From: a virus
IMG/VR virus record: IMGVR_UViG_3300049212_000020
Coordinates: 1 to 45,931 of that record
Length of the DNA stretch: 45,931 bases
Strand: one strand, 5' to 3'
In this document: positions 1-9,081 of the stretch, in pieces
How positions within the stretch are numbered: position 1 is the stretch's first letter
Layout: each line of letters starts with the position of its first letter
Notes under the pieces: model-generated
Databases searched by the model: none
Told to the model about the DNA's origin: nothing
The model's input: only the letters and a program-made list of their open reading frames with translations
Position numbers and translations under genes: made by a program

Positions 1-14
1 CACCACCAGCGAGC

Positions 15-140
15 CAGCCCTGACGAGCCGCTGTTCCTGGACCCGCGTACAGGCAAGGGCTGGCTCGCTGGTGGTGTTCGATGCGCTCCCACCCAATGGT
101 GGCACGCCCACATCGACGGCCGCGTCGGCAAGGGCTTCTA
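15..140. repeat. Terminal direct repeat (left copy): circular contig overlap
   Basis: Bases 15-140 are identical to 45806-45931. A 126-bp exact repeat at both contig ends, lying inside one open reading frame (the integrase), is what a circular molecule or a circularly permuted assembly gives. The unit length is therefore about 45,791 bp. Bases 1-14 do not match the sequence before the right copy; bases 1-19 are the exact reverse complement of 58-76, which looks like a fold-back artefact at the contig end. Confidence 0.9.
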
Positions 141-306
141 CAATCTCAAGTACGAGTCCGTCTCCGACAAGTTCGACGCAGGACTGACGCCGCAGGAGAT
201 CATGGACTTCACTGGCCACCTCAGCATGGCCCAGGTCATGGAGTACTCGCGCAGCAATGAGGAACGGCAGCGCCTTGCGATCGAAAAGCTCGCCCGTGCA
301 CGCTGA
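15..306 (+). CDS. int: Tyrosine recombinase integrase, 3' part (starts at 45042)
   Basis: C-terminal end of the integrase begun at 45042, with bases 15-140 duplicated by the circular overlap. It carries the catalytic C-terminal boxes: the aberrant Y-N-L-K box, the TGH motif and the nucleophilic tyrosine in MEYS, and ends at TGA 304-306. The frame is open back to base 1, but bases 1-14 appear artefactual. A strong inverted repeat (312-364) and the tRNA-like attP segment (384-427) follow directly, the usual int-attP arrangement. Confidence 0.88.
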
Positions 307-311
307 CCATC

Positions 312-364
312 TGGGAGGCGGTTTTCGAAGCAACTCGCTTGCTGCTCAGCCCAACCGCCTCCCA
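312..364. repeat. 12-bp perfect inverted repeat with nested hairpin between int and attP
   Basis: TGGGAGGCGGTT at 312-323 is the exact reverse complement of 353-364. Inside the 29-base loop, AGCAA (329-333) pairs with TTGCT (339-343). The structure starts six bases after the integrase stop and ends 20 bases before the attP core. There is no T-tract, so it is not a textbook intrinsic terminator. It could end int transcription, form a cruciform, or hold arm-type recombinase sites; the sequence does not decide. Confidence 0.6.
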
Positions 365-383
365 TCCGCAAGTCATAAGTATA

Positions 384-427
384 TGGCCCCAGGCGGAATC
401 GAACCGCCGACACGCGGATTTTCAATC
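384..427 (-). other. attP: attP core: 3' half of a tRNA-Phe(GAA) gene
   Basis: Read on the minus strand this is the 3' part of a tRNA: anticodon loop TTGAAAA (anticodon GAA, phenylalanine), the 3' side of the anticodon stem, variable loop GTGTC, a perfect T-arm (GGCGG TTCGATT CCGCC, plus-strand 392-408), acceptor strand TGGGGCC and discriminator A at 384. The 5' half is absent: upstream bases do not pair with the anticodon stem and no matching acceptor or D-arm is present. A tRNA 3' half beside an integrase is the classic attP identity segment, restoring the host tRNA after integration. No CCA is encoded. Phe identity is inferred from the anticodon. Confidence 0.75.
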
Positions 428-603
428 GGTAGGATAGGGGTCCGCCACATACCGTCTCGTTCTAAACCACTGCAAATACATGATCGGGCACATGCAAAAA
501 TCGGCTCAGATACCCCGGGAGATGGCTACCGACTCCCAATTTCCTCCCAGACGTTTTCGCGTTCTGATGCGGTATACTCCTCTCACCACGCACGGGGGAT
601 GAC

Positions 604-789
604 ATGAGTGAACCAGAGAAGAAATCGCCGGCCATGAAAGCGTTCATCCTCGCGTCCTCACTGGTGGGGGTGTTCACGGTGATCGCATGCATGTCAGGCA
701 GTGGCGTGAGCCTGGTCGGTGCCCCGGCTGTATTCGGGGTCGTCTTCGCTTTCGGCTATTACGCCTACCGCAAAGAGGGCGCGCCGTAA
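604..789 (+). CDS. Small two-helix membrane protein, unknown
   Basis: A 61-residue protein with a short charged N-terminus, two hydrophobic stretches (about residues 12-30 and 35-54) and a basic C-terminal tail, so probably an inner-membrane hairpin. I do not recognise a family. It stands alone on the plus strand between attP and the 3' end of the late operon, overlapping the convergent gene at 765 by 25 bp. Its position at the prophage edge and a possible own -10 (TATACT, 573-578; weak -35) suggest a gene expressed in the lysogen, for example for superinfection exclusion, but a holin-like role cannot be excluded. The ribosome site is poor (GGGGG seven bases before ATG). Confidence 0.55.
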   Translation: MSEPEKKSPAMKAFILASSLVGVFTVIACMSGSGVSLVGAPAVFGVVFAFGYYAYRKEGAP

Positions 790-3746
790 GCCTTCTTGGA
801 CTTGGGGACACCCAGCAGATCTTCAGCGGCAGCCATCTCGCTGTCGGTGGCAGGCCAATGCGACGGCGGCTCAACTCCATGCTTCGCCCGATAGGCCTTC
901 CTGGCCTGGTCGGTGAAGTCTGAGGCGCCCCTCTTCGCCTTGACCCTGCCCTTGGCGTCCTGGTACTGCTGCATCAACTCGATCGCCTCCGGATCCCGGT
1001 GCGGGGAGTAGAAGCTCTGGTACCTGAGAATGTCCGGGTTTCGCATCAGCTCCTGCTGTAGCTGCTGCTGGAGCGCCAGGTCCGGATCGACGCTGGCGAT
1101 GTTGATGCCAGTGAGGGTATCTGCGAGCCGCTCGGCTACCCCATGCCGTTCGTCAGTAGCGTCGCCCAGGAGCCTCAGGATCGAGTCTATGGGCTGGATG
1201 AGGCCTGTGCCAGCAAGCTTGTTGTAGGCCCGCCCCACGTCGCCAGCAGACCCTATGCCGGGGATCTTGTCGTAGCTGCCATACGGAGTCTCGAAGTAGG
1301 GGTCCTCGCCTGACACTGCGGCGAATGCAGACTTAAGAAGCGGGTGGCTAGAGCCGACCAGATTCTTCTGAACGTCGCGCCCGAAGTTCCCGAGATCATC
1401 GGACAGATTCGGGACCATGTTCAGGGCCTCGAAGGGTAGCCCGAGGCCAGTGATGTACTGGTCCTCCCCCTGCTCATCGCTTCCGATGGGGATGTTGGTC
1501 TTCCCCTCCATCCACGGGTACACGGGATCGCCCCGGTCCTGCATGACCTGCGACAGTCCAACCGCCATCGCCGGGTTCTTGGCGAGGAACTTGGACTGCT
1601 GCCTGACCGATCCCGAGGCGAAGGCCGCGAACGGGATGATGTCGCGCAGCGTCCGATTCTTGGACGATGTGATCTGGTAGTCCAGCAGGCTATCGCGCAT
1701 CAACTGCGCAGACTCCGCACCCGGACGACCACCGCGTAGCTGCTCCAGGAAGTTCCCCAGACGGGCCCGCAGTTCCACTCCCTGGAAGATTGCGGACGGC
1801 GCGTCGTAGATGTCGAAGAACTTCTGCTTCCACCATGGGCTGCCCGCCGACTTCTTCATGATCTCCTCGGTGGAGACGAAGCCTTCGAGCACGTTGTGCC
1901 GCACTGCCTCTGCGAGGTCGGGCCGGTTGATCCCCTCCAAGAACTGCATCACCCCAGCCTCGGCACCACGTGACTGAGCGAATGCCTGCTCGATCAGAGC
2001 GATGTCGTTGGTAATCTCGCCGGGTTTGATGCGTTTCAGGCCGAATGCCTTGACCAAGCCATCGTTGATCGAGTCCCACATCCGGCGCGGGGACCGGCCC
2101 AGGTTGTTCAGCGCAGCCTTCGGCCCCTGCTCGGACAGGATCTGCCAGCTGGTGCCCAGGTCGTTACGAACGATCGACCCCATCTTGGGGATGATGACGC
2201 CGTAGACGGCAGCCGGCTTGAAGTACCGGTTAGCCTTGGCCAATAGCTCCAGCACCGGACCACGAGCTTCCATCCCCTTGTACATGTTGGCGAGAGCGCG
2301 GGCCGACTCCGGGTCCGTCTTCGCCATCGTCTCTAGTGCCTCGTCGACCGCGGCGTTGACTGACTTGTCGTAGATCATCCCGCCGTTATCGGTCGTCTTG
2401 TAGACACCGTCGACGAGGTTCTTGAAACGGTCGCCCAGGACGTGCCGGGCAATGGTTGCCTTCTCAAGCATGCGCCCCTGTTGCTGCGACCGGGTCAGCA
2501 GGCGCTTGTAGGCGTTGCGCTCGTAAGTCTTCCCTGATGCCGGATCATTGAGCGCCGCTGCCAGCTCCTCGTCCGTCCTGTACTTGCGGGACTTCAGCGC
2601 ACTCGTCCCTGAGCCCATGGCAGCGGCCTCGGCATCGTCTGCTTTCTCGTACATGCGCGCCAAGTAGTTGCGAGGCGACGCATTCGTAACGTCCACCTCC
2701 TGCATGGTCAGACCACGGCCTTTGACGTAGTCGTCAAACCGGCCGGGATCGACATCTTCTAGGCCAGTCTCCTTTTTGTAGACATCCTTCAGGTCGTCCT
2801 GCATGAAGCGCTGCCCAGACGCATCGGTGTACTGCTTGGGCTTCGCCATCGCGCCGTGCTTGAGGTCATCGAGGTACTGGGTGTGGGAGAGCTTGATGCT
2901 ATCGGCAATCACGCTGTCGAGCCGGGACCGTGTGGCATCATCGAGTCCGGCATACTCCGGATGGGCCATCATCCGTTCGCGCAGATTCCTGATCTGCTGA
3001 TCAATCGACTCGATGGCCCCTGATGCGCGACCAGGCTCTGGTCGAAGCACCTTCACTCCATCGTCACCATGCCGCAGATTGTCGATCACGTCGCCAACCA
3101 TCACCTGCAAGTTCTCCGGCAGCGCCCCCATGATGCGCTCAGCTTCGGCCTGACCTGCTCGTGTCGCACGGGACCGCAATGCGGTCCCAGTCGCCAACGC
3201 CTGCTTGGACTTCGGCGCAGGGTTGAGCCATCCCAAGGTATCCTTGGTGGCCAGCGCAGCGTTCTCAGCGTACGTGCGGGCTCCCTTTGGCAGCATTCCA
3301 TAACCAGCCTTGACCGCGCCCTTGGCAGCGCCGATGGCCTTTGCGCTCCCCGGTATCTCCACCGCCGCCTTGGTGAAAGGGATGCCAACCTTGGCCGCCG
3401 TGCCTGCGCCCTTGAGCGCGGCCGATGCCCCGAACGTCAGGTAGGTCAAAGGATCGGTCAGCGTACCGATGCCTACGTCGCCCAAGAATCCAAGGACTGG
3501 ATGCTCCTCCTTGTCGAGCCCAATCAGGTCGCTGCCAGAAACCTTATCTTCCTCGCCGGCAAGCTCAGGAATCCAATCCCCCGGCAAGAACGCATCGATC
3601 GCATCGAGCCCGAAGTCGCCTAGGTTCCTGAGCGCACCGGCGAAGTTTCCTTTGAGCGTATTCCTGACCACCTGGCCGGGCTTATCCAGCCAGTCCAAAG
3701 CGGACAGGAAAGCCCCCTGCGGTTCAGGAGAGAAGGCGTCGCCCAT
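765..3746 (-). CDS. Large internal virion (DNA-ejection) protein
   Basis: A 993-residue protein, the last and among the largest of the late operon. Placement after the tail-tube, fiber and two smaller internal proteins, its size, and Ala/Gly-rich amphipathic stretches near the N-terminus (about residues 100-160) followed by a long helical charged body match ejection or internal core proteins of podoviruses, which leave the capsid with the DNA and form a channel across the cell envelope. I see no lysozyme or transglycosylase motif. The ATG directly abuts the TAG of the upstream gene (TAGATG), so translation is probably coupled. Assignment rests on context and composition, not a recognised domain. 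Confidence 0.65.
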   Translation of the reverse strand: MGDAFSPEPQGAFLSALDWLDKPGQVVRNTLKGNFAGALRNLGDFGLDAIDAFLPGDWIPELAGEEDKVSGSDLIGLDKEEHPVLGFLGDVGIGTLTDPLTYLTFGASAALKGAGTAAKVGIPFTKAAVEIPGSAKAIGAAKGAVKAGYGMLPKGARTYAENAALATKDTLGWLNPAPKSKQALATGTALRSRATRAGQAEAERIMGALPENLQVMVGDVIDNLRHGDDGVKVLRPEPGRASGAIESIDQQIRNLRERMMAHPEYAGLDDATRSRLDSVIADSIKLSHTQYLDDLKHGAMAKPKQYTDASGQRFMQDDLKDVYKKETGLEDVDPGRFDDYVKGRGLTMQEVDVTNASPRNYLARMYEKADDAEAAAMGSGTSALKSRKYRTDEELAAALNDPASGKTYERNAYKRLLTRSQQQGRMLEKATIARHVLGDRFKNLVDGVYKTTDNGGMIYDKSVNAAVDEALETMAKTDPESARALANMYKGMEARGPVLELLAKANRYFKPAAVYGVIIPKMGSIVRNDLGTSWQILSEQGPKAALNNLGRSPRRMWDSINDGLVKAFGLKRIKPGEITNDIALIEQAFAQSRGAEAGVMQFLEGINRPDLAEAVRHNVLEGFVSTEEIMKKSAGSPWWKQKFFDIYDAPSAIFQGVELRARLGNFLEQLRGGRPGAESAQLMRDSLLDYQITSSKNRTLRDIIPFAAFASGSVRQQSKFLAKNPAMAVGLSQVMQDRGDPVYPWMEGKTNIPIGSDEQGEDQYITGLGLPFEALNMVPNLSDDLGNFGRDVQKNLVGSSHPLLKSAFAAVSGEDPYFETPYGSYDKIPGIGSAGDVGRAYNKLAGTGLIQPIDSILRLLGDATDERHGVAERLADTLTGINIASVDPDLALQQQLQQELMRNPDILRYQSFYSPHRDPEAIELMQQYQDAKGRVKAKRGASDFTDQARKAYRAKHGVEPPSHWPATDSEMAAAEDLLGVPKSKKAYGAPSLR

Positions 3747-5036
3747 CTAGCGAAGCCCCTGGAATAGCGCCATGGTCTTATCGGCGTCCCAGTCGTCCAA
3801 CCAATCGGAGCCCTGGTTGCTCTCCTTCGCTATTGCCTCGAAGTCGGCCATGGCTTGCTGCTTCGCCAAGTCCATGTTTCCGCCGTTATTGGCAGCATAC
3901 GACTGGACCAACTGCTGGAACAGCGTCTTCAGACCAGCCGCATCGGCATCGCTTGGCTCATCGGGGCCTGATAAGGCACCGGCAATGCCCCCGCCAATTC
4001 CACCAAGGATTCCTCCCCCCACGGCTCCGGGGCCAGCGCCGATTCCACCAAAGAACGCTCCTGCGCCGGCGCCAATACCAGCACCGCCAACCGCACCGGC
4101 ACTGGCGCCCTTGGTGGCTCGACTCCACGCGCTCTCAGTGTCGCGGTTGATGAACCTGGGAAGCTTCTGCCGAATCACAGAATGAAGCGACTCAGGCTTC
4201 GGCGTGATCTCGAACGTGTCGGTCTCCTTGTTGTATTTGCCGCCACCATGTTCAGCGTTCGCCCGTGCAATGTCCCGCTTGAGTTGCGCTATCTCAATCT
4301 TCAGCTGATCGGCCTTGGCCTTCTCCAGGTCTGGGTTCCCTCCAGTCAGGATGGTTAGGAGATCCTTCTCCCTGGAGAAGTCCGGAGCTGCCGGAGCGGG
4401 CGCGCTCGGCATCGCGTACGGCACGCCCTTGAAATCCCCCTGGCCACCAAAGATGTCAATCTTACCCAGGCCTCCTTGCGGAGAAGGGGCTGCCGGTGGT
4501 GGCGCGCTGCCAATCCTCTTGATAAGCTCAGCCTTCATGGTGCCGATAGCGTTCCTGTTGCGCAGTTCTTCGTCTTCAAGCCCTCGGCGTCCAGCAAGCT
4601 CCTTCCACTGACGATCCTCCTGCGCTATCTCTGCATTGCGCGGCGCCATTTGAAGCTCGCGATCCTTGAGCACGCGCTGGGTGTGCATGTCCTCAATCTG
4701 CTTCGCAAGATCAGACTCTTTGTTGAAGATCGTATTGCCGCGTTCCCAGCCTGCCTGCTCGGCGTTGGCGCGTCGCTGCAATGGATCGGGCGCGCCGAAG
4801 TACCCCTGCGACTTCGCCTGGGTCATCGCATCGAGCGGCACGCCGAACTCGTCGGCTGGTCCACCGCCACCACTGGTCGCTGACTGCGCCCGACGCATAG
4901 CGTCCGACTGCTCCTTGAGCATCAGCATCTGCTGATGCCGAGCGTTGGCCCGTGATTCATTTTCGGCACGGAACCTCTCGCCCTGGCTGACCAGATCGCG
5001 TTGCACACCAAACGGGGAAATGCGGTCGTACGGCAT
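3747..5036 (-). CDS. Internal virion protein with glycine-zipper segment
   Basis: A 429-residue protein. The first ~270 residues are polar, Gln/Arg/Glu-rich and predicted helical. A run at about residues 310-355 is made of Gly/Ala with regularly spaced glycines (GAGIGAGAGAFFGG type), a glycine-zipper membrane segment as seen in pore-forming ejection proteins; the remainder is acidic. It lies between two other presumed internal proteins in the late operon (9 bp after the start-proximal gene, abutting the 993-residue gene). The likely role is membrane insertion or channel assembly during DNA ejection; this is inferred from composition and gene order. Confidence 0.6.
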   Translation of the reverse strand: MPYDRISPFGVQRDLVSQGERFRAENESRANARHQQMLMLKEQSDAMRRAQSATSGGGGPADEFGVPLDAMTQAKSQGYFGAPDPLQRRANAEQAGWERGNTIFNKESDLAKQIEDMHTQRVLKDRELQMAPRNAEIAQEDRQWKELAGRRGLEDEELRNRNAIGTMKAELIKRIGSAPPPAAPSPQGGLGKIDIFGGQGDFKGVPYAMPSAPAPAAPDFSREKDLLTILTGGNPDLEKAKADQLKIEIAQLKRDIARANAEHGGGKYNKETDTFEITPKPESLHSVIRQKLPRFINRDTESAWSRATKGASAGAVGGAGIGAGAGAFFGGIGAGPGAVGGGILGGIGGGIAGALSGPDEPSDADAAGLKTLFQQLVQSYAANNGGNMDLAKQQAMADFEAIAKESNQGSDWLDDWDADKTMALFQGLR

Positions 5037-5044
5037 GGTGACTC

Positions 5045-5953
5045 CTATCGTCCGGCTAGAGAGCGGAGAATGCTGTTGGCAAATGCAGGATCGTATTCGG
5101 GGTTCCCAAAGCTCATCTGGGCCTGGCGCTGCCCGGTGCCCTGTTGTTGGGTTGCCAGCGGCGCGCCCTGTGCCTGCGGTTGCTGCGGGGCAGCCGCCGG
5201 CTTGGGGGACGCCATCATGCTCTGGGCTGGTGCTCGCGCGGCCTGCGTCTTGGGTGCTGCGGCCTGCTGCTGCATCGCTGGGTTATAGGCCGGCATCAGC
5301 ACACCTGCGGCTGGCATCGATCCGCCCTGTCCCGCCGGCACTTCCTGAAACCGCTGCGCCTGGTAGCCAGCGCCAGCAAGGCCGAGCTGGTTGATCATGC
5401 TGTTCTGCGCTTGGTTGACACCAGCCAGGGCGCCTGCGGCATTCTGCCGAGCGTTGAAGTTCTGGAGGGCCGCCTGCGTGTTCAGCTGCCCGCCATAGTC
5501 GAGGTTCTGCCCCTGACGCTGGGACATCAGTTCTCGCTGCGACGCCTGGTAGCTGGGGTCGTAGATCGATCCGCCGGTCGCACCCAGGCTCTCGCGTAGC
5601 TGCTGCATCTGCGCACCCTCGGCCGTCGCCGTCTGGCGCCCGTGCTGGGCCTGCAGCGCATTGAGCACCTGATCGTTGTATGGCTGGCTCTGCCCTTGCA
5701 GGACGCCCTGCAGGTACTTGATGACTTCGGCCTGGACCGGGTCCTTGCGCAGCTCATCGGCACGGCCTTCGGTCAAGCGCTTGATCGGGTCGTACATGGC
5801 GTCGGACGTAGACTGCCCAGCCCCCGGAGCCGGTGCTGGCGCGGCAGGCGACGACGATCCACCGCCGAACGGGTTACCGGATTTCCATACGTCCGCAAAC
5901 AGCGGATTGTACTGCCCGGCGCGGTACGTCTTGACTGGTTCGAAGATGGCCAT
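5045..5953 (-). CDS. Putative internal virion / ejection protein, Gln/Ala-rich
   Basis: A 302-residue protein of low complexity: an Ala/Pro/Gly linker at about residues 33-50, a helical Gln-rich middle, and an Ala/Pro/Gln-rich C-terminal third. No domain is recognised. Its place between the fiber protein (ends 5963) and two larger probable ejection proteins makes it the first of a three-gene set typical of podovirus internal proteins. The start ATG 5953 is nine bases after the preceding stop, with an AGGAT-type ribosome site. Confidence 0.5.
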   Translation of the reverse strand: MAIFEPVKTYRAGQYNPLFADVWKSGNPFGGGSSSPAAPAPAPGAGQSTSDAMYDPIKRLTEGRADELRKDPVQAEVIKYLQGVLQGQSQPYNDQVLNALQAQHGRQTATAEGAQMQQLRESLGATGGSIYDPSYQASQRELMSQRQGQNLDYGGQLNTQAALQNFNARQNAAGALAGVNQAQNSMINQLGLAGAGYQAQRFQEVPAGQGGSMPAAGVLMPAYNPAMQQQAAAPKTQAARAPAQSMMASPKPAAAPQQPQAQGAPLATQQQGTGQRQAQMSFGNPEYDPAFANSILRSLAGR

Positions 5954-5962
5954 GGTGATCCT

Positions 5963-6778
5963 TTATTGGAGGCGGACCCAGTTGCTGACACCGTCGGAGA
6001 CGAAGGCGTTGGTCACGTTGGCGGCGTAGGTGACTCCGGTGTTATTGAACACGGTCTCGCTGGCGTTGTTGGCCGACACTGTCACCTGCACACCGCCCGG
6101 GTGGCAGCTGATGATGTAGAGCTTTCCATCGCGCCCCGTCACCGTCGGAAGGGTGACCGTCGTTGTCCCGCAGGTGACAATGACCACGTCAGCGTCAGCG
6201 GCACTGATGCTGCTGTTGGTCGTACGTACCGGGAATCGGATACCGCCACCGAACTGCGTGCCGCTGCCAACGCTCAGGTTGGCCGTCAATGCCAGCGCAT
6301 TGAACGTCGGCGCGTTGGCGCTCGACAGCCCGATATTCTGCCGCGCCGTGCCCGCGTTGGTGACATCGGACAGATTGTTCGCCGGCAAGAGCACGCCGGT
6401 GGTCGTCAGCAGCGCCGCACTGCCCAGCCCCAGGTTGGTCCTGGCTGTCGCGACGCTGGCTACGTCCGACAGGTTGTTGGTCGACAGGAGCGCCACGCCA
6501 CCGTTCGAGCCCGCGTTGGACGGCTCCCAGTTGTTGCGCGCCTTCGAGTACAACAGGGTCGCCTGATCGCTAGGGGGCGCGGTTGACACGTTCACGCCAC
6601 GGATCTTCGTCGCATTGGCAGCGTTCTCGCCCGCCTGTGTGGCTTCCTGCGTCACTTCCTGGGACTGTTGATTCAGATCGTTCGACCCACCGCCAACGAG
6701 CAGCGACAGCCTCCGCACATCCGCGACCAGGGCCGCGAAGCCTTCCTCGTTGAACGGTACGCCGTAGCCGGACAGCAT
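5963..6778 (-). CDS. Tail fiber-like structural protein
   Basis: A 271-residue protein. An N-terminal helical part (to about residue 50) is followed by two or more copies of the NLSD(V)..A.(T)AR.N(L/I)GL motif, a repeat common in phage tail fibers, then a beta-rich Ser/Thr/Val region. I place the start at ATG 6778, which overlaps the stop of the tail gene by one base (TAATG); an upstream in-frame ATG at 6898 would lie inside that gene and encode unrelated sequence. It probably trimerises on the tail as a receptor-binding or appendage protein. No enzymatic motif is seen. Confidence 0.7.
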   Translation of the reverse strand: MLSGYGVPFNEEGFAALVADVRRLSLLVGGGSNDLNQQSQEVTQEATQAGENAANATKIRGVNVSTAPPSDQATLLYSKARNNWEPSNAGSNGGVALLSTNNLSDVASVATARTNLGLGSAALLTTTGVLLPANNLSDVTNAGTARQNIGLSSANAPTFNALALTANLSVGSGTQFGGGIRFPVRTTNSSISAADADVVIVTCGTTTVTLPTVTGRDGKLYIISCHPGGVQVTVSANNASETVFNNTGVTYAANVTNAFVSDGVSNWVRLQ

Positions 6779-9081
6779 TACTCGTTCTCCACCTTGCGGA
6801 TCGACCGGCCATCCTTGTAGATGAAGTCGATGTCCAGGATCTTGAGCAGATCCTTGGGCCGCGTGCTGGTGATCTGGACCGCAATCGCCCGGTGCCATTC
6901 CGCCGGCAACGGCACGAACACCACCCCGTCACCGCTGCCACCGTCCAGGTCGATCGTGACGTTCGAACTACCGTTGGTGATCGACACGCCGTCAGGATCG
7001 GTATCGCCCGAGCCCTTGGTGTAGGTGTACGCGCTGGTGGCGTAGTCGAGATAGATGGTAACGACCGCCTTGCTGGTCGAGGTCGCCCCGGGCACCATGC
7101 GGACAGCGCAGTACGCCGGGCGCTTCTTGGCATCGAGCGAATCCGCGACCACCCACTTGGTGCGGATGGCGAAGTCGATCTGCCCGAGGAAGATCTCCGC
7201 GCCAGCACTGGGCGCCGACGAGAACGCGGACGACAGCGTGATCGCGCTGGCCGTGTTCGACGCGATCACCCGCGACACGCCGCCCGTGGTCGTGGCCATG
7301 ATCCCTTGCAGCCCACCGGTCCCGGTCGGCAGCGACTCGGACACGCTGAACGTGGTGGCGTTACCGGTGGTCACCGTCACCACGCCACCGCTCATCGCCG
7401 TCGGTACCCCGTCGAACCGGTCCAGCGTCAGGTACCAGCTGTAGCCGTTGTGATCGGCCAGGAGCGCCCGGGTCAGGCTATTGTCGCCACCCGTGGTCAG
7501 CGTCGACGCGCGGATCCCCTGCTTGAAGGTGCGGATCGACCAGTTCTCGCTGTCGAGGTCGTAGGCGATCGCGTGCTGCGGATAGTCCTCCGACGAGGTC
7601 ATGTAGAACCAGCTGATCACCCGCTCACGGGGATCGTACACGCCGTGGAACGCCTCGCGGTCGCTGATGTCGAACGTATGGCTGGACGACGCATCGGTCC
7701 CGTCGATCGCGCCATCGATGGGCTTCGAGATATGCACGGGCATGAGCCCACGGATCACCCACGCACCCGAGCGTCCCCACCCGAACAGCTTGCCGTCAGC
7801 CTCCACCAAGCAGCGCTTGTTCCACAGCCCCATCTCGGTGGGGATGGTGATGAGCGACCCGGTTGCCGGATCAGCAGCATAGTCTAGGGCGCGAATCGTC
7901 CGTTGACCAAACAGCCAGAGCGTGTCGTTGTATGACGCCATCCCCGCAGGGGTGTCGGATTGGTTCTGAAGGACACGTCTGGCGAAACTCGTTGGATGCC
8001 ACGACTCCGGGAATCCGGCGCGCGACCAGTACAGCATGTCCGGTGTGGCTGAATAGATCACAGCCCCGGTCTTCACGCCCGCCGTTCCGGTGTAGGCCTC
8101 CGACAGGACGGCCAACGCGGTACCCGACATCGTCGTGATCCGGTACCCCTTGGTGTCGCTACCCAGGCGAATCAGCCTGCCGGCCCAGTTCGACGACATG
8201 GTCGACCCAGTGACGCTGATCGTGCTTCCGGTTCCTGCCGTGATGCCGGTAATGGTGTAGACCGTGGATCCCCAGCCGAACACCCGCGCGCGGTGCTCCT
8301 GGATCATGCTGCACAGCGGCGCCTGCTGATGACCGAAATCGCCATCGCGCGCCGCCGTGGTCTGCGTGCGCAGATCGGTGTCCGCCAGGTTGACCGTGGT
8401 TCCGGTCAGCGTCTGGTTGACCGTGGCCGCACGGTAGAACGTCGACGAGCCTGCGTCCGTCATCTCGATGATGACCTGATCGACCTTGGTGTCCTGGCTG
8501 CGCAGGATGTTCTCGGTGCCGGTACCGATTGAGAAGGTCAGTGTCGCTGCGCCTGCCAGGGTCAGGTCGTACTGTCCGCTCGGATCGGACACGTACAGCG
8601 ACTTCGAATCGAAATAGCGGTAGCGCAGGCCATGGATGCCAACCGTGACCACGCCGGTGGTGGCAAAGGTCGGTGCCCCGATCGTGCCGGTCGGCGCCGC
8701 GATGCCCACGGTTCCCGCCGTCTGGTCGCCACGCTCGATCCGCACCATGGCGTCGAAATCGTTGACGAAGTACAGCCGTCCGTTGGACTTCGCGTAGCAG
8801 CCGCGATTGGCGGTGTTGAGCGACGATGCGATCGTGGTCTCGGTCGTGTCCGACACCTTGACCGTCTTCAGCGATCCGGCGCCGGTGTTGTAGACCAGAT
8901 AGCCGCTGCCGAACGGATCGGTCCACTCGGTGACTAGCGTGCCGGCTTCGTCAACCCGATCAGCGAACCCCGGACGGCGACGGATCTCCCCATCGATGGC
9001 GTAGCTGAGGTTGGTGGCCGTAGCCAGACCGTCCTCTGCGACATCGGAAATATCCTCGCGGAGGCCTTGCCATTCCCTCAC
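6778..9081 (-). CDS. Tail tube / DNA-stabilisation protein
   Basis: A 767-residue beta-rich protein starting on GTG at 9081, overlapping the previous stop (GTGA). The N-terminus is typical of podovirus tail-needle/tube and stabilisation proteins (P22 gp10- or T7 gp12-like): a conserved stretch with NLSYAIDGEIRRRPGF at about residues 25-40, followed by repeated beta-strand blocks. It sits directly after the head-tail adaptor gene, as in podovirus modules. The likely role is to form the tail nozzle that closes the portal channel. The family call is from motif and context. Confidence 0.65.
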   Translation of the reverse strand: MREWQGLREDISDVAEDGLATATNLSYAIDGEIRRRPGFADRVDEAGTLVTEWTDPFGSGYLVYNTGAGSLKTVKVSDTTETTIASSLNTANRGCYAKSNGRLYFVNDFDAMVRIERGDQTAGTVGIAAPTGTIGAPTFATTGVVTVGIHGLRYRYFDSKSLYVSDPSGQYDLTLAGAATLTFSIGTGTENILRSQDTKVDQVIIEMTDAGSSTFYRAATVNQTLTGTTVNLADTDLRTQTTAARDGDFGHQQAPLCSMIQEHRARVFGWGSTVYTITGITAGTGSTISVTGSTMSSNWAGRLIRLGSDTKGYRITTMSGTALAVLSEAYTGTAGVKTGAVIYSATPDMLYWSRAGFPESWHPTSFARRVLQNQSDTPAGMASYNDTLWLFGQRTIRALDYAADPATGSLITIPTEMGLWNKRCLVEADGKLFGWGRSGAWVIRGLMPVHISKPIDGAIDGTDASSSHTFDISDREAFHGVYDPRERVISWFYMTSSEDYPQHAIAYDLDSENWSIRTFKQGIRASTLTTGGDNSLTRALLADHNGYSWYLTLDRFDGVPTAMSGGVVTVTTGNATTFSVSESLPTGTGGLQGIMATTTGGVSRVIASNTASAITLSSAFSSAPSAGAEIFLGQIDFAIRTKWVVADSLDAKKRPAYCAVRMVPGATSTSKAVVTIYLDYATSAYTYTKGSGDTDPDGVSITNGSSNVTIDLDGGSGDGVVFVPLPAEWHRAIAVQITSTRPKDLLKILDIDFIYKDGRSIRKVENE

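Noticed and set aside
384-460. Complete phage tRNA gene
   Set aside because: Only the 3' half is present; no D-arm, 5' acceptor or paired anticodon stem on the 5' side.
6892-7887. 331-codon plus-strand open frame opposite the tail tube gene
   Set aside because: Antisense frame of a well-supported structural gene; low-complexity Arg/Gly/His composition.
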